Origin: Spirosoma panaciterrae DSM 21099
Lineage (GTDB): Bacteria; Bacteroidota; Bacteroidia; Cytophagales; Spirosomataceae
DNA: 64,000 nt
Assembly (NCBI RefSeq): GCF_000374025.1
Contig: NZ_KB893195.1
Location: 310,001-374,000 of the forward strand
Reading direction: 5' to 3'
A program made the translations under genes and the position numbers. Below are positions 8,336-18,100 of this stretch, piece by piece (position 1 is the stretch's first letter; every line of letters begins with the position of its first letter). The notes under the pieces are model-generated. The model did not search any database, had not been told where the DNA came from, and saw only the letters and a list, made by a program, of their open reading frames with translations.

Positions 8336-9613
8336 TTACAGGAATACAGAAAAATACCCTTGCTTTCCTTGCTGAGTGCCCATAAAGAGCAGCCGTTCAT
8401 TACCAAGCCAACGGGGTGCATAATCGGCCGATGGAATCAGACCGGGTAACAGGTTGATCTGGCGCACTTTGCCCGTTGCCAAATCCCGAACCCACAGACT
8501 ATAGACAGTAGCCGACGGGCTTGTTCGCGTACTTAGAAACGCAAGCAATTTACCATCAGGCGAAAACGACGGCGCTGTATCGACCCAGCCGGGTTGCGCA
8601 TCAAAAAATTTCACTTCGCCCCCTCCATCGGGCGAATACAAGGAAATAACACCCCGCCACTGTTGGCTATTCCCTTCGCTCCGGCCGCGCGACACGGCAA
8701 TGAACTGACCGTCCGGCGACCAGTCTATGTCGGTTTGTCGAATGTAATTTGCGTCCTTAATGAGTAAACTAGCTGTCAGCGGAATGGCAGATCCACCCGA
8801 TGACGCTATTTTCCAAAGGCGGGATTCTTTGTTGGAAACCGTGGAGAACGCCAGCCACTTACCATCCGGCGACCAATCTATACCCTGTATCCAGTCGGCA
8901 TCGGCCACGGGCAGAATGCGCGTTTGTTCAGAGGTAATGTCGTAGAGGATGATTCCCTTTTCTGTTCGGGACGGATACGCCAACTGCTGCCCATCTGGCG
9001 AAAACGAGGCTAGCCCTCCCAGTCGGGTTACCAGTTTTGTCGAAACTTGCTGTTCGTTTTGCAGGCTGGCTACATACAATGGACTTATATACTGACCTGG
9101 CCCTTCTTCAACCAGCAACGAATACGTAGCCTTTTTGCCATCCACCGTCACATCTCCTCCCGTAACAGTGGTTAAACTTCCAAATCCGGGATAGTAAAGC
9201 GACTGCGATAGAAGTCCGTTTGTTACCATAACCACATTGGAGTTCACCGGAGGGGCAGTTTTGTTGTTCGATACAATCCGGGCAACCAGTTGCTCACCAA
9301 CCGAAGCCACTGGAATACGAATTGATTTTTGGTCAGCGCTTAGGGTCTGATACGTGCGAAACGGCCCTAACTCACCGGAGGCAATCTGTACGTCATAGGT
9401 TTCGGCTTCGACATCCGCAATATCGGGGCAGGGTGCCGTAATGCAAATGAGCCGTATTTCCTGCCAACTGAGTGTATAATCAGTGCCACTTACCGCAATC
9501 TGCAGGCTAACGGGTCTTACTCGTTTAGTCGGATCAACCGCAACCTCCTCACCCTCCCGGCATGAAATCAGACACGTAAACACAATCGACCAGAGAAGGA
9601 AACGCTTCATCAT
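8336..9613 (-). CDS. TolB-like WD40/PD40 repeat lipoprotein
   Basis: This 425-residue protein starts MMKRFLLWSIVFTCLISC, a lipoprotein signal with its Cys. After an N-terminal Ig-like part (about residues 30-130) come repeated TolB/PD40 blades with the hallmark phrase FSPDGQQLAYPS, WSPDGKWLAFS, WSPDGQFIAVS and FSPDGKLLAFLS. It probably binds proteins or glycans at the membrane surface. A longer frame extends upstream to 9703, but that part lacks a signal peptide; the start at 9613 (or 9610) gives a proper lipobox. Confidence 0.85.
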   Translation of the reverse strand: MMKRFLLWSIVFTCLISCREGEEVAVDPTKRVRPVSLQIAVSGTDYTLSWQEIRLICITAPCPDIADVEAETYDVQIASGELGPFRTYQTLSADQKSIRIPVASVGEQLVARIVSNNKTAPPVNSNVVMVTNGLLSQSLYYPGFGSLTTVTGGDVTVDGKKATYSLLVEEGPGQYISPLYVASLQNEQQVSTKLVTRLGGLASFSPDGQQLAYPSRTEKGIILYDITSEQTRILPVADADWIQGIDWSPDGKWLAFSTVSNKESRLWKIASSGGSAIPLTASLLIKDANYIRQTDIDWSPDGQFIAVSRGRSEGNSQQWRGVISLYSPDGGGEVKFFDAQPGWVDTAPSFSPDGKLLAFLSTRTSPSATVYSLWVRDLATGKVRQINLLPGLIPSADYAPRWLGNERLLFMGTQQGKQGYFSVFL

Positions 9614-9994
9614 AAGACCAGTAGCCCATTTTACGCCCTGAAGACCCCAATCCATGCTAAAAGGTTGGGATACTACGTATCTAATAATCAGGAAGCTCAC
9701 CAACCTGGTGGTCTCTGGCCACCGCCCTGCCTTCCGAAACGCCAGGGCAGAATCATACCCTTTGCTCGTTCCATCGGTGCCCCCTTCAAATCCTGTATTT
9801 TTCCGGCTATGATTTTGCCAGACTTCCTTAGAGATACTCTGTCATGTTCTGCCTAAACCAGTACCCGTCAGCCGCATAAACCATTAAAATCAAAAGCAAC
9901 CATAAGGAGCCTAAAAATCCGTACTCTAACCTGATTAGTAAATCTACGATAGCGGCTTTTTTGTCGGAATCCGACTTTGCATTTTCGATACCGT
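9614..9994. other. Divergent intergenic region
   Basis: I see no gene here. Near the AraC start there is a small palindrome GTCGGAATCCGAC (9963-9975) that overlaps a weak -7-like box (ACTTTG) and could be an operator. The rest is featureless. Confidence 0.4.
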
Positions 9995-10867
9995 ATGTTC
10001 GATGCGATCAAAAGCCTGCGACTGAGTTTATTACACATGGGGTTTATCCAACTCGATTCGCGCTGGCAGTACGACCAGGTGATCAGTCCGTTTTCGCGTC
10101 TGTACCTGATTACGGATGGTGAAGGCTGGGTATGGCATAACGGGCAGAAATTTACGTTAAAACCCGGCCACCTTTACCTGATTCCGAGCTTTACCTACAG
10201 CCGCTACCACTGCGACCAGTTTCTGGAACAGTACTACATCAGTTTTTTCGACGAGATGCGTGAGGGGCTATCCATTTACGACCTCAAATCGATGCGCTAT
10301 GAAGTCGAAGCCCAACCGCTCGATTATAGCCTGATGGCGCGTCTTTTAGCGCAGAATCCCGGCCGAACCATCCAGCAACCCAATCCGAAAGAGTATGATA
10401 ACCGCCCCGAAGTGCTCAGTTTTAATCAGCCCCGACCCAACCAGTCGATGAGTCAGTTTGTGGAAACGAACGGGATTCTGCTACAGCTTTTTTCCCGTTT
10501 TCTGGGGGTTGAAAACGAGGACGACCAGCAGCGGGCCAAAGGGTTGCACCAACTGGCGTCGGTACTTCAGTACATTGATGGTCATTTGCACGATAAACTG
10601 ACGGTCGAACAACTGGCAGCCAAGGTCCACCTGCACGTCGATTATTTTTCCCGGCTCTTCTTGAGCATTGTGGGTGTTCGCCCGATAGACTATATCATCA
10701 ACAAACGGCTGGAACGCGCCCAGTTGCTGATCATGACCTCCCCAATGGCGCTGAAAGAAATAGCCGAATCGGTAGGTATTCCCAGCATTTATTATTTCTC
10801 CCGACTTTTCAAACGTCGATTCGGCATCCCTCCAGGTCAGTACCGCGAAACAGCCTGGTCTATGTAA
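9995..10867 (+). CDS. AraC-family transcriptional regulator
   Basis: This 290-residue regulator has an N-terminal cupin-like sensor half (SRLYLITDGEGWVWHNGQKF, followed by LKPGHLYLIPSFTYSRYHCD) and a C-terminal AraC DNA-binding domain in the last 100 residues (KLTVEQLAAKVHLHVDYFSR, then LKEIAESVGIPSIYYFSRLF and KRRFGIPPGQYR). The effector is unknown. A TTG-initiated frame begins 18 bases upstream, but the ATG at 9995 is more likely. The divergent neighbour is the TolB-like lipoprotein gene. Confidence 0.9.
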   Translation: MFDAIKSLRLSLLHMGFIQLDSRWQYDQVISPFSRLYLITDGEGWVWHNGQKFTLKPGHLYLIPSFTYSRYHCDQFLEQYYISFFDEMREGLSIYDLKSMRYEVEAQPLDYSLMARLLAQNPGRTIQQPNPKEYDNRPEVLSFNQPRPNQSMSQFVETNGILLQLFSRFLGVENEDDQQRAKGLHQLASVLQYIDGHLHDKLTVEQLAAKVHLHVDYFSRLFLSIVGVRPIDYIINKRLERAQLLIMTSPMALKEIAESVGIPSIYYFSRLFKRRFGIPPGQYRETAWSM

Positions 10868-11077
10868 CTTTTTAGCGATTCCCCTGCTACCAGCGTCGAG
10901 CTGCAACACGGCTAAGTAACTAACTGGCTTTCTTAACCTTACTGCAAACCTCCTTGCCCAGCCCCCGTATCCGGTCAGTAGCGCTCTGGTAGAATTTGCG
11001 GTTGAGTCATCAGGCAGTTTTTAACCATACGCGGTATTTATGGTTAATTAGGTAATGAAACAATCAACTCAACAGCG

Positions 11078-11773
11078 ATGAAACAACTTATTACAACGAC
11101 AACGCTGCTTGTGGCCTTTACACTGGCCGTTCAGGCTCAGAGCAGGTCCGACTCAACAGGCAGGCAGAAACCCATTCTGTCGGAGGAGACCCGGCAGAAC
11201 ATTAATCAGAAAAGTACGCAGGCGGCTGAAAAATTTGAGGAAACGCTGGATCAATCGATCTCCTATCAGCAACGCAATCAGCTTAGCTGGTTTCAGCCAG
11301 GCAATCTGTTTTTGGGCGGTGGGCTCGGAATGGGTGCCGCCAACGGGCAGGCCTATCTGGCCCTGAATACCCGCATTGGTTATTTCTTTCAGCCGGGCTT
11401 CACGGCTGGCCTCCGCTTCGATACCGACCGGCTGGTTGGCAACAAATATAACTCCCGGCAAATCGGTGCGTTTGCCCGTTATTATCCGTTCCGTACTCGT
11501 ATTAGCAGTTTTCTGGGCGCAAGCCTGAACAGTGGTCGCGAATTTTCGGAAAACTTGCCCCCTGAGGCCAAAGCAAGATATACCAGTGTTGGACTGGAGG
11601 TGGGGGTGATGGCCTGGATTCTGCATCGACTGGGTGCCGAACTTTCGTATGAAAGTAATTTTTACAATAAGCTCGATCCAACCGTCAGTCGGGGCAAGGG
11701 CAATCGAATCAAACTGGGGGTAAATTATTATTTCGGACAGATCAGCAATCGGGGGGTAAAACTAACCCGATAA
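11078..11773 (+). CDS. Outer-membrane beta-barrel protein
   Basis: This 231-residue protein has a clear signal peptide ending VQAQS, a polar helical segment (about residues 28-70), and then alternating strands ending in an aromatic or charged terminus (LGVNYYFGQISNRGVKL). NLFLGGGLGMGAANG and GLRFDTDRLVG look like barrel hairpins. The family is the generic outer-membrane beta-barrel (OMP_b-brl) class and no specific function can be given. Confidence 0.7.
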   Translation: MKQLITTTTLLVAFTLAVQAQSRSDSTGRQKPILSEETRQNINQKSTQAAEKFEETLDQSISYQQRNQLSWFQPGNLFLGGGLGMGAANGQAYLALNTRIGYFFQPGFTAGLRFDTDRLVGNKYNSRQIGAFARYYPFRTRISSFLGASLNSGREFSENLPPEAKARYTSVGLEVGVMAWILHRLGAELSYESNFYNKLDPTVSRGKGNRIKLGVNYYFGQISNRGVKLTR

Positions 11774-11923
11774 CCCCGAAAAGGCCAACTGGAGAACGCC
11801 CATTCAGCGCCATTGGCACACAAAAACATGATTTTTTAGCCACTCTTGTCTACGCGTCTATTGGTTAGCTAACGGCCATTAAGACTGGCATTATCCATAA
11901 TTTAAACAATACACAACAACGTT

Positions 11924-13141
11924 ATGAAAAGGAACATACTAACCGTAGCAGCTATGCTGGCTGCTGTAGTGGGTTTATCATCCTGTGCCGCCACAGAGCG
12001 CTGGGTTTACGGTAATTCGAGTAATAGTCGGCAGGACATCGCCCCCCAACGCTCAACGAGTACCATGCGAGACCGCCAGTCGGACCGGGACCGGGATCGC
12101 GACGAATCCATATTTAGCAGCCGTCGTAACAGGAACGATCGCCGGATGAACGATGATGACTACAACGATCAGTACACAGGCACGTATCGCAACCCCTATC
12201 GTTCAGGTAACGACCGCTATGATCGGTCGGACCGAAGATCCGATAACCGCAGCTATATGAATTCTTACCGGGATTATGATGATCGCGACTACGACGATCG
12301 GAACTATAGCCGCCGGGATGATGCCAACCGGGATTCGTACAACGATCGGTCCTATAACCGACGGGACGATTCGTACGCCCGACGATCGGACGACCGGGAC
12401 TCCTACAATAGTCGGTCCGACTACGACCGCAACCGCAACCGGAATGATGCCTACGACAATCGATCCGATTCGTACCGGGACCGGGATCGACGCGACAACT
12501 CGAACAACGATAACGACCGTCGATACGATGACCGCAACGCATCGGACAATCGGATGCGGAACAATGACCGCTATAGCGATAATGATCGATACAACACCGA
12601 CCGCGACCGTCAGTATGATGACCGCCGAAGCGATAACGGCAACCGGGATTCGTATTCGATGAATGACAATCGTCGGAATATGGACCGGAATACCAATGAT
12701 GACCGGAACGACAACCAAACGATGAATTCGTCGCCTGATCGGCAGCGTTCTGACGACATGGCGTATCGGAGAAATGGGGAGAATCGCAATACGGATTCGG
12801 ACATGAATCGATCAAGCAATATGAGTGGTAGCCGTACGTCTGATTCCATGCGCGACCGCCCGATGAACCGGGATCAGCGCGATTTACTGGATCGTATGGC
12901 TGAGCAGATGGACAAACTTGATCAGAAAATCGACGAAACGAAAGCCGATGTCAAAAATGAAAGCCGAAAAGAACGTAATAAGCGAGAGGATCGGGTACGC
13001 GACCTGGAAGAAAAGCGCAGCCAATTGTCCTATGCGTACTACAAAGTGCAACGGTCGAGTGAAGATGCATTCGATAAGCTAAAGAAAGAGACCAATAAGC
13101 TTGTCGATGATGTAACCGACGCGCTTGACGACAAAAAATAA
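11924..13141 (+). CDS. Asp/Arg/Asn/Tyr-rich low-complexity lipoprotein with C-terminal coiled coil
   Basis: This 405-residue protein has a lipoprotein signal (MLAAVVGLSSC). From about residue 45 to 310 nearly every residue is D, R, N, S or Y in a loose repeating pattern (DRDYDDRNYSRRDD and similar). The last 95 residues are an ordinary K/E/D-rich helix that should form a coiled coil (DLLDRMAEQMDKLDQKIDET). The tract is probably disordered and both positively and negatively charged, which suggests a surface polyampholyte. No known family is recognised. Its codons yield long spurious frames on the other strand. Confidence 0.75.
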   Translation: MKRNILTVAAMLAAVVGLSSCAATERWVYGNSSNSRQDIAPQRSTSTMRDRQSDRDRDRDESIFSSRRNRNDRRMNDDDYNDQYTGTYRNPYRSGNDRYDRSDRRSDNRSYMNSYRDYDDRDYDDRNYSRRDDANRDSYNDRSYNRRDDSYARRSDDRDSYNSRSDYDRNRNRNDAYDNRSDSYRDRDRRDNSNNDNDRRYDDRNASDNRMRNNDRYSDNDRYNTDRDRQYDDRRSDNGNRDSYSMNDNRRNMDRNTNDDRNDNQTMNSSPDRQRSDDMAYRRNGENRNTDSDMNRSSNMSGSRTSDSMRDRPMNRDQRDLLDRMAEQMDKLDQKIDETKADVKNESRKERNKREDRVRDLEEKRSQLSYAYYKVQRSSEDAFDKLKKETNKLVDDVTDALDDKK

Positions 13142-13159
13142 CGCTTAGTCGGCTAGTAT

Positions 13160-13201
13160 AGAAAAGGGGGACAGCAACACAACGTTACTGCCCCCTTTTC
13201 T
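13160..13201. terminator. Bidirectional terminator
   Basis: AGAAAAGGGGG (13160-13170) pairs perfectly with CCCCCTTTTCT (13191-13201). The stem ends in T-runs on both strands and lies between two convergent genes. Confidence 0.8.
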
Positions 13202-13265
13202 ATTGGTTTATGAGATCTATCCAGCAAAGCGATTCTGATTACTTTGTGTCATCCCGTGCTACCCC

Positions 13266-14159
13266 TTAAAATTTAACCCCAAGGTTTACGCCCAATATTC
13301 GGCGTTGACTGTTACCACTGCTCAACACATCGGCAAAGCCATGGTGGTATACAAAGCTCAACATGATGGGACCCGCATCGAAGCCAAGATTCACCAGGCC
13401 GTTGATGGTAGCAGCCTGAAAATCGGCATTGCCCAGGTTGAAATCATTTTTATCGGTACTCAGTGGGGTAGCATATTCAGCGCCAACTGCCAGACGGACC
13501 GCCGATACCCCCCGATCCGACTGGGCCAGTTTGACCCCAATGTAAGCTGGTACATGCAGATAGCGCTGATCGATATTGGCCGTAATATCACTCACACTGC
13601 CCACCTGTCCATCACCGGCCCGGTAAAACTCAGAACTTGATGTCAGGTACTCAGCACCGATCTGACCATACACTCGACCACCACCACGTACAAAAAAGCC
13701 TAGCTGATAGCCCAGCCGTCCGGTCAATTTTTTATTATCCACATTTTCACCTTCGAAACGGGTCGAGTTAGCTCCTGCGTAAATGCCAAACGTAAAATGT
13801 TTGTACTTCTCCCGGCGCTCCTGACGCTCAGTCACTTCCTGATTGCGCATGCCATCTTCAAACCCTTCGTCGTACGCTTTACTCAAATCCTCCTCGCTAA
13901 ATCGTCGATTATCGTCGTAGCGATCTTCATATCGGTTATCATACCGGGGGTTTTCGTCGTTTCGGCGATTGTATTCTCTGCGTTCATCAAGCACCCGTTC
14001 GCGGTCTCGGTCACTTTGTCGATCATACCGACGCTGATCCCGCATACGATCCGAACGGTCGTTGTACCGATCGTCGTATGAATTGTACTGCTGGCCCAAA
14101 GCCAGTGTTGCGCTACAAAGGCCAGCTAAAACTAAACCTGTTTTTGAAAAAGTTTTCAT
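13266..14159 (-). CDS. Outer-membrane beta-barrel protein with Asp/Arg-rich N-terminal tract
   Basis: This 297-residue protein has a signal peptide (KTGLVLAGLCSATLALGQ), then about 75 residues rich in D, R, Y and N (YDDRYNDRSDRMRDQRRYDR), and from about residue 125 a PorT/OmpW-like barrel (FTFGIYAGANSTRFEGENV, then GYQLGFFVRGGGRVYGQIGAEYL and a final ILGVNLGVKF). The low-complexity tract resembles that of the convergent neighbour at 11924-13141. I placed the start at 14159; an upstream in-frame ATG at 14237 would bury the signal peptide. Confidence 0.78.
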   Translation of the reverse strand: MKTFSKTGLVLAGLCSATLALGQQYNSYDDRYNDRSDRMRDQRRYDRQSDRDRERVLDERREYNRRNDENPRYDNRYEDRYDDNRRFSEEDLSKAYDEGFEDGMRNQEVTERQERREKYKHFTFGIYAGANSTRFEGENVDNKKLTGRLGYQLGFFVRGGGRVYGQIGAEYLTSSSEFYRAGDGQVGSVSDITANIDQRYLHVPAYIGVKLAQSDRGVSAVRLAVGAEYATPLSTDKNDFNLGNADFQAATINGLVNLGFDAGPIMLSFVYHHGFADVLSSGNSQRRILGVNLGVKF

Positions 14160-14450
14160 AAAAATTAGCGTTGAGTATATACAGTACAACACTGAGTTAC
14201 TCGTAATGTTTGGCCTGTTGAGCAGATAAGAACCCAATGAAGTAGCCTATATACCCGGTTCAGGCTACCTATTTTTCGCCAAGTTCGGTTCGATAGCTAG
14301 CCACAGCTGGCCAGACGGTTGTTCTCTGTTTTTTTACGGTATCACCTAAATGCCTCATTTTCGCGGCATTGTCTAATTGCTTAAATTGTATATTATATTT
14401 TTATTATATAACATACAACTATATTAGTCAATCTCGTATTTTTGCCCCTG

Positions 14451-14552
14451 ATAATCCCTGCCAGTTTACAACAATACAATGATCTTCGATAGGGTTTCAA
14501 CGGGAAAACGGCTACCTGGTTAGTACATCACCCATTGAAACCCTATTTTTTT
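14451..14552 (+). ncRNA. Possible small RNA or metal-responsive leader upstream of the efflux genes
   Basis: A -7-like box TATTTTTG (14437-14444) is followed about 100 bases later by a strong intrinsic terminator. The frame between them codes nothing plausible and the upstream gene is divergent, so this terminator has no protein gene to serve. That makes a short stand-alone RNA, or an attenuated leader of the efflux operon, the simplest reading. No -33 TTG is seen, so confidence is low. Confidence 0.3.
14489..14552 (+). terminator. Intrinsic terminator in the leader of the efflux genes
   Basis: ATAGGGTTTCAA (14489-14500) pairs with TTGAAACCCTAT (14535-14546), followed by a run of seven T. 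The geometry is a classical rho-independent terminator on the plus strand. Confidence 0.75.
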
Positions 14553-14620
14553 CGGAAGACTTTGCGGGAGCCTTACCACACGTTTCAACCCAGGCTCGCT
14601 TACCCGATTGGTTTCCGTCG

Positions 14621-14628
14621 TATCTTTG
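14621..14628 (+). promoter_or_regulatory. -7 box of the Bacteroidota type
   Basis: TATCTTTG matches TAnnTTTG exactly and lies five bases before the ATG of the next gene, which implies a very short or absent leader. Confidence 0.5.
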
Positions 14629-14632
14629 CTCC

Positions 14633-15025
14633 ATGAAATCGGTTACGTCTCTCTTTCTGGGCATCCTGCTCTTGGCTGGCAGTCTGTTTCCGCAAACGGA
14701 CGTAGAAGAAGTATTTAAAATTCCGGGGTTGCTGGCGCATTACCAATTGCATAAAAAGACCGCCGGAAATGGTTTCAACTTCTGGCAATTTCTGGACATG
14801 CATTACAACGCATCGTCCAAACATGCCAAAACCCCTCACCAGGGGGTAAAAATCCCGCTTTTCAATCACCTGTCTATGGGGTTCGTCTTTACCTTGACGC
14901 AACCCCAGGTATTAGCGGTCAGGCAGTTTACCGTATTCTTACTGCCTAAGGTTCTGTATTCGTATCAGAATCTGTATTCCTACCAGAACACTTCATTTCT
15001 GTTTCAGCCTCCACAACGCGGGTAA
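14633..15025 (+). CDS. Small exported protein of the metal-efflux operon
   Basis: This 130-residue protein has an N-terminal hydrophobic signal (SLFLGILLLAGSLFPQT), then a conserved-looking core (DVEEVFKIPGLLAHYQLHKK, later FWQFLDMHYNASS) and a hydrophobic or aromatic C-terminus. Small proteins of this kind often precede Cus/Czc genes in Bacteroidota, and the His-containing motifs HYQLHKK and DMHY would suit metal contact, but no function is established. It starts 83 bases before the cusA-like gene's leader, in the same direction. Confidence 0.65.
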   Translation: MKSVTSLFLGILLLAGSLFPQTDVEEVFKIPGLLAHYQLHKKTAGNGFNFWQFLDMHYNASSKHAKTPHQGVKIPLFNHLSMGFVFTLTQPQVLAVRQFTVFLLPKVLYSYQNLYSYQNTSFLFQPPQRG

Positions 15026-15115
15026 CTCACCGTTTAAGGCTCTACATACCGACTATATGTTCTCAGACAGGTAGTCGGGTAGCGGCTATTTATTTCTCAA
15101 CGAGTTACTCACATT

Positions 15116-18100
15116 ATGCTGCAAAAAATCATTCAGTTCAGCATCCGCCAAAAGCTGATGGTGGGGCTGGGCGTGGTGGCGTTGATTGCCTGGGGAACCT
15201 ATGCCCTCCGGCAATTACCCATCGACGCTATTCCTGATATTACCAATAATCAGGTTCAGGTCATTACGCAGGTGCCCTCGCTGGCGGCTCAGGAAACCGA
15301 ACAGTTTATTACTTTTCCGCTCGAAACCACCCTCCGGAATGTACCGGGCGTTACCGAAATCCGGTCCATCTCCCGGTTTGGTCTGTCGGTCATCACAGTG
15401 GTATTTGACGAAGCCACCCCCACCTTTCAGGCCCGTCAGTTGGTAACAGAACAGCTCAAAGCCGCAGAGTCGAGCCTGACCGCCGGATCACCGCAACTGG
15501 CTCCGATCACAACCGGCCTGGGCGAAATTTATCAATACGTCGTTCGGCCCAAAGAGGGTTTCGAGCATCGCTATTCGGCTACGGATCTACGAACTGTGCA
15601 GGATTGGCTGGTCAAGCGCCAACTGGCGGGTGTGCCCGGTGTAGTCGACATCAGTAGCCTGGGCGGGTATCTGAAAGAATACGAGGTTCGGATCAATCCC
15701 GAGCGACTACACGGCATGGGCACCAGCCTCACCGAAGTGATGGACGCGCTCACGGCCAACAACGCCAACACGGGCGGCAGCTATATCGAAAAAGGGCCGG
15801 AAGCCTTTTTTATCCGGGGCGAAGGCATGGTCAAAACCCCCGAAGAAATTGGGCAGATCGTCGTGAAAAATGTAGGTTCCACCCCCGTTCTGGTTCGGGA
15901 TGTGGCGCAGGTCGATTATGGCCATGCGGTTCGGTACGGCGCTATGACCCGCAACGGCCGGGGCGAGGTAGTCGGCGGTATAGTCCTGATGCTCAAAGGA
16001 GCATCGTCCGAAAAGACCATCGAAGGGGTTAAGCAACGCATTGCCGACGTACAGAAAAGTTTGCCAACGGGGCTGGTGATCGAACCGTTTCTGGATCGGA
16101 AAGTACTCATCGACAAAGCCATTCATACGGTTACCAAAAATCTGCTGGAGGGTGGGCTGATCGTAATGAGCGTACTGCTGCTCCTGCTGGGCAACTGGCG
16201 GGCGGGTGTGGTCGTAGCTTCGGTCATTCCGCTCTGTATGCTATTTGCTCTCGGTCTGATGCACGTCTTTGGGGTATCAGCGAACCTGATGAGCCTGGGG
16301 GCTATTGATTTTGGACTGCTGGTCGATGGGGCCGTTATCATCGTCGAGAGTATGATTTTCAGTATCGTTCATTCCCAGGCGACCCGGATGCAGTCGATGG
16401 ACGAGATTGCGCTGGATTCCGCCAGTCGGCTGATGCGCTCGGCCCTGTTTGGGCAGTTGATTATCCTGATCGTGTACGTACCGATTCTTTCGCTCACAGG
16501 CATTGAGGGGAAAATGTTCCGCCCAATGGCCTTAACGGTCGGTTTTGCCATTATGGGTGCCATGCTACTCTGCGTGACCTACGTGCCGATGATGGCGGCC
16601 CTATTCCTTCGCAAGGATATTCAGGAAGAAGGCACCCTGGCCGACCGCATCATGAAAACCCTCTACCGGGGCTATTCGCCCTTACTAACCGGAGCCTTGC
16701 GCTGGCGTAAAGCCGTTTTAGCGGTGTCGGTCCTAGGGCTGGCAGGGGCATTGTGGCTCTTTGGCCGAATGGGTGGCGAATTTATCCCGAATCTCGACGA
16801 AGGCGACATTGCCATCAGCCTGACCCTCAAACCGGGGTCGTCGCTCCGACAAACCATCGAAACCACCGGGCGTATGGAAACGATTCTGAAAAATGGTTTC
16901 CCGGAAGTACGTGATGTGATATCCAAAATTGGCACGGCCGAGATTCCAACCGACCCCATGCCCATCGAAGCCGCCGACGTGATGGTGTTGCTGAACGAAC
17001 CCAGCGAATGGACCTCGGCATCGACCAAAGATGAATTGATCCAGAAAATGGAACGGGCACTAAGCGTATTGCCGGGCCTGACCATCGAGTTTACCCAGCC
17101 TATCCAGCTTCGGTTCAATGAGTTGATGACGGGGGTTAAATCCGACATTGCGGTGAAGATTTATGGCGAAGACCTACCTACCCTTTTTACCAAAGCCAAT
17201 CAGGCGGCCGCCAAAATCCGATCCATTCCGGGCGTTGGCGATTTGAAGGTCGAGCAGATCAGTGGCTTACCGCAAATGCTGGTGTCTTACAATCGGGCGC
17301 GACTGGCCCAGTATGGCGTTTCGGTCGCCAACCTGAACCGGATTCTGAAAGCGGCCTTTGCGGGCGAAGTGGCCGGAGCAGTTTTTGAAGGCGAAAAACG
17401 CTTCGATCTGGTGGTTCGTCTGGACAGTACCTATCGGCAGGACATCGATAACATTCGTCAACTGTACGTCGACCTGCCTAATGGTCAGCAGGTACCGCTG
17501 GCAGAACTGGCCACCATCCGGTATGAAAATGCCCCCATGCAGATTTCGCGGGATAATGCCCGGCGACGCATTACCATTGGGATTAACGTACGGGGTCGGG
17601 ATGTCGAAAGTCTGGTGGGCGAGATGAAAACGGTCCTGGAAAAAGAGGTGCCTCTACCAGCCGGGTACAGCTACACGTTTGGCGGTCAGTTCGAGAATCT
17701 AGTCAAGGCGAAGGAGCGACTGACCATAGCGGTTCCGCTGGCGCTGGTCATGATCGGGCTGCTACTCTACTTTACCTTTGGTTCGGGGGTTCAGGCCCTG
17801 CTCATTTTTAGCGCGATTCCGCTCTCGGCCATTGGTGGCGTACTGGCGCTATGGCTGCGGGGGATGCCTTTCAGTATCTCGGCGGGAGTTGGATTCATAG
17901 CCCTGTTCGGCATTGCGGTACTCAATGGCATCGTGCTCATCAGCTATTTCAACCAACTCGAACAGGAAGGTGTATCGGACGTAATGGACCGGGTAAAGCA
18001 AGGCACTTCCGTCCGGTTCCGACCCGTGGTGATGACAGCGGCAGTCGCGTCGCTGGGGTTTCTGCCCATGGCCCTATCGACCTCTGCCGGAGCCGAAGTC

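Noticed and set aside
9613..9703. Longer start for the TolB-like lipoprotein
   Set aside because: It would place the lipoprotein signal in the middle of the protein.
12114..12815. Long minus-strand and shifted plus-strand frames opposite the Asp/Arg-rich gene
   Set aside because: They are by-products of the biased GAT/GAC/CGN codons of the real gene; their products are monotonous V/I/P or T/G-rich strings without signals.
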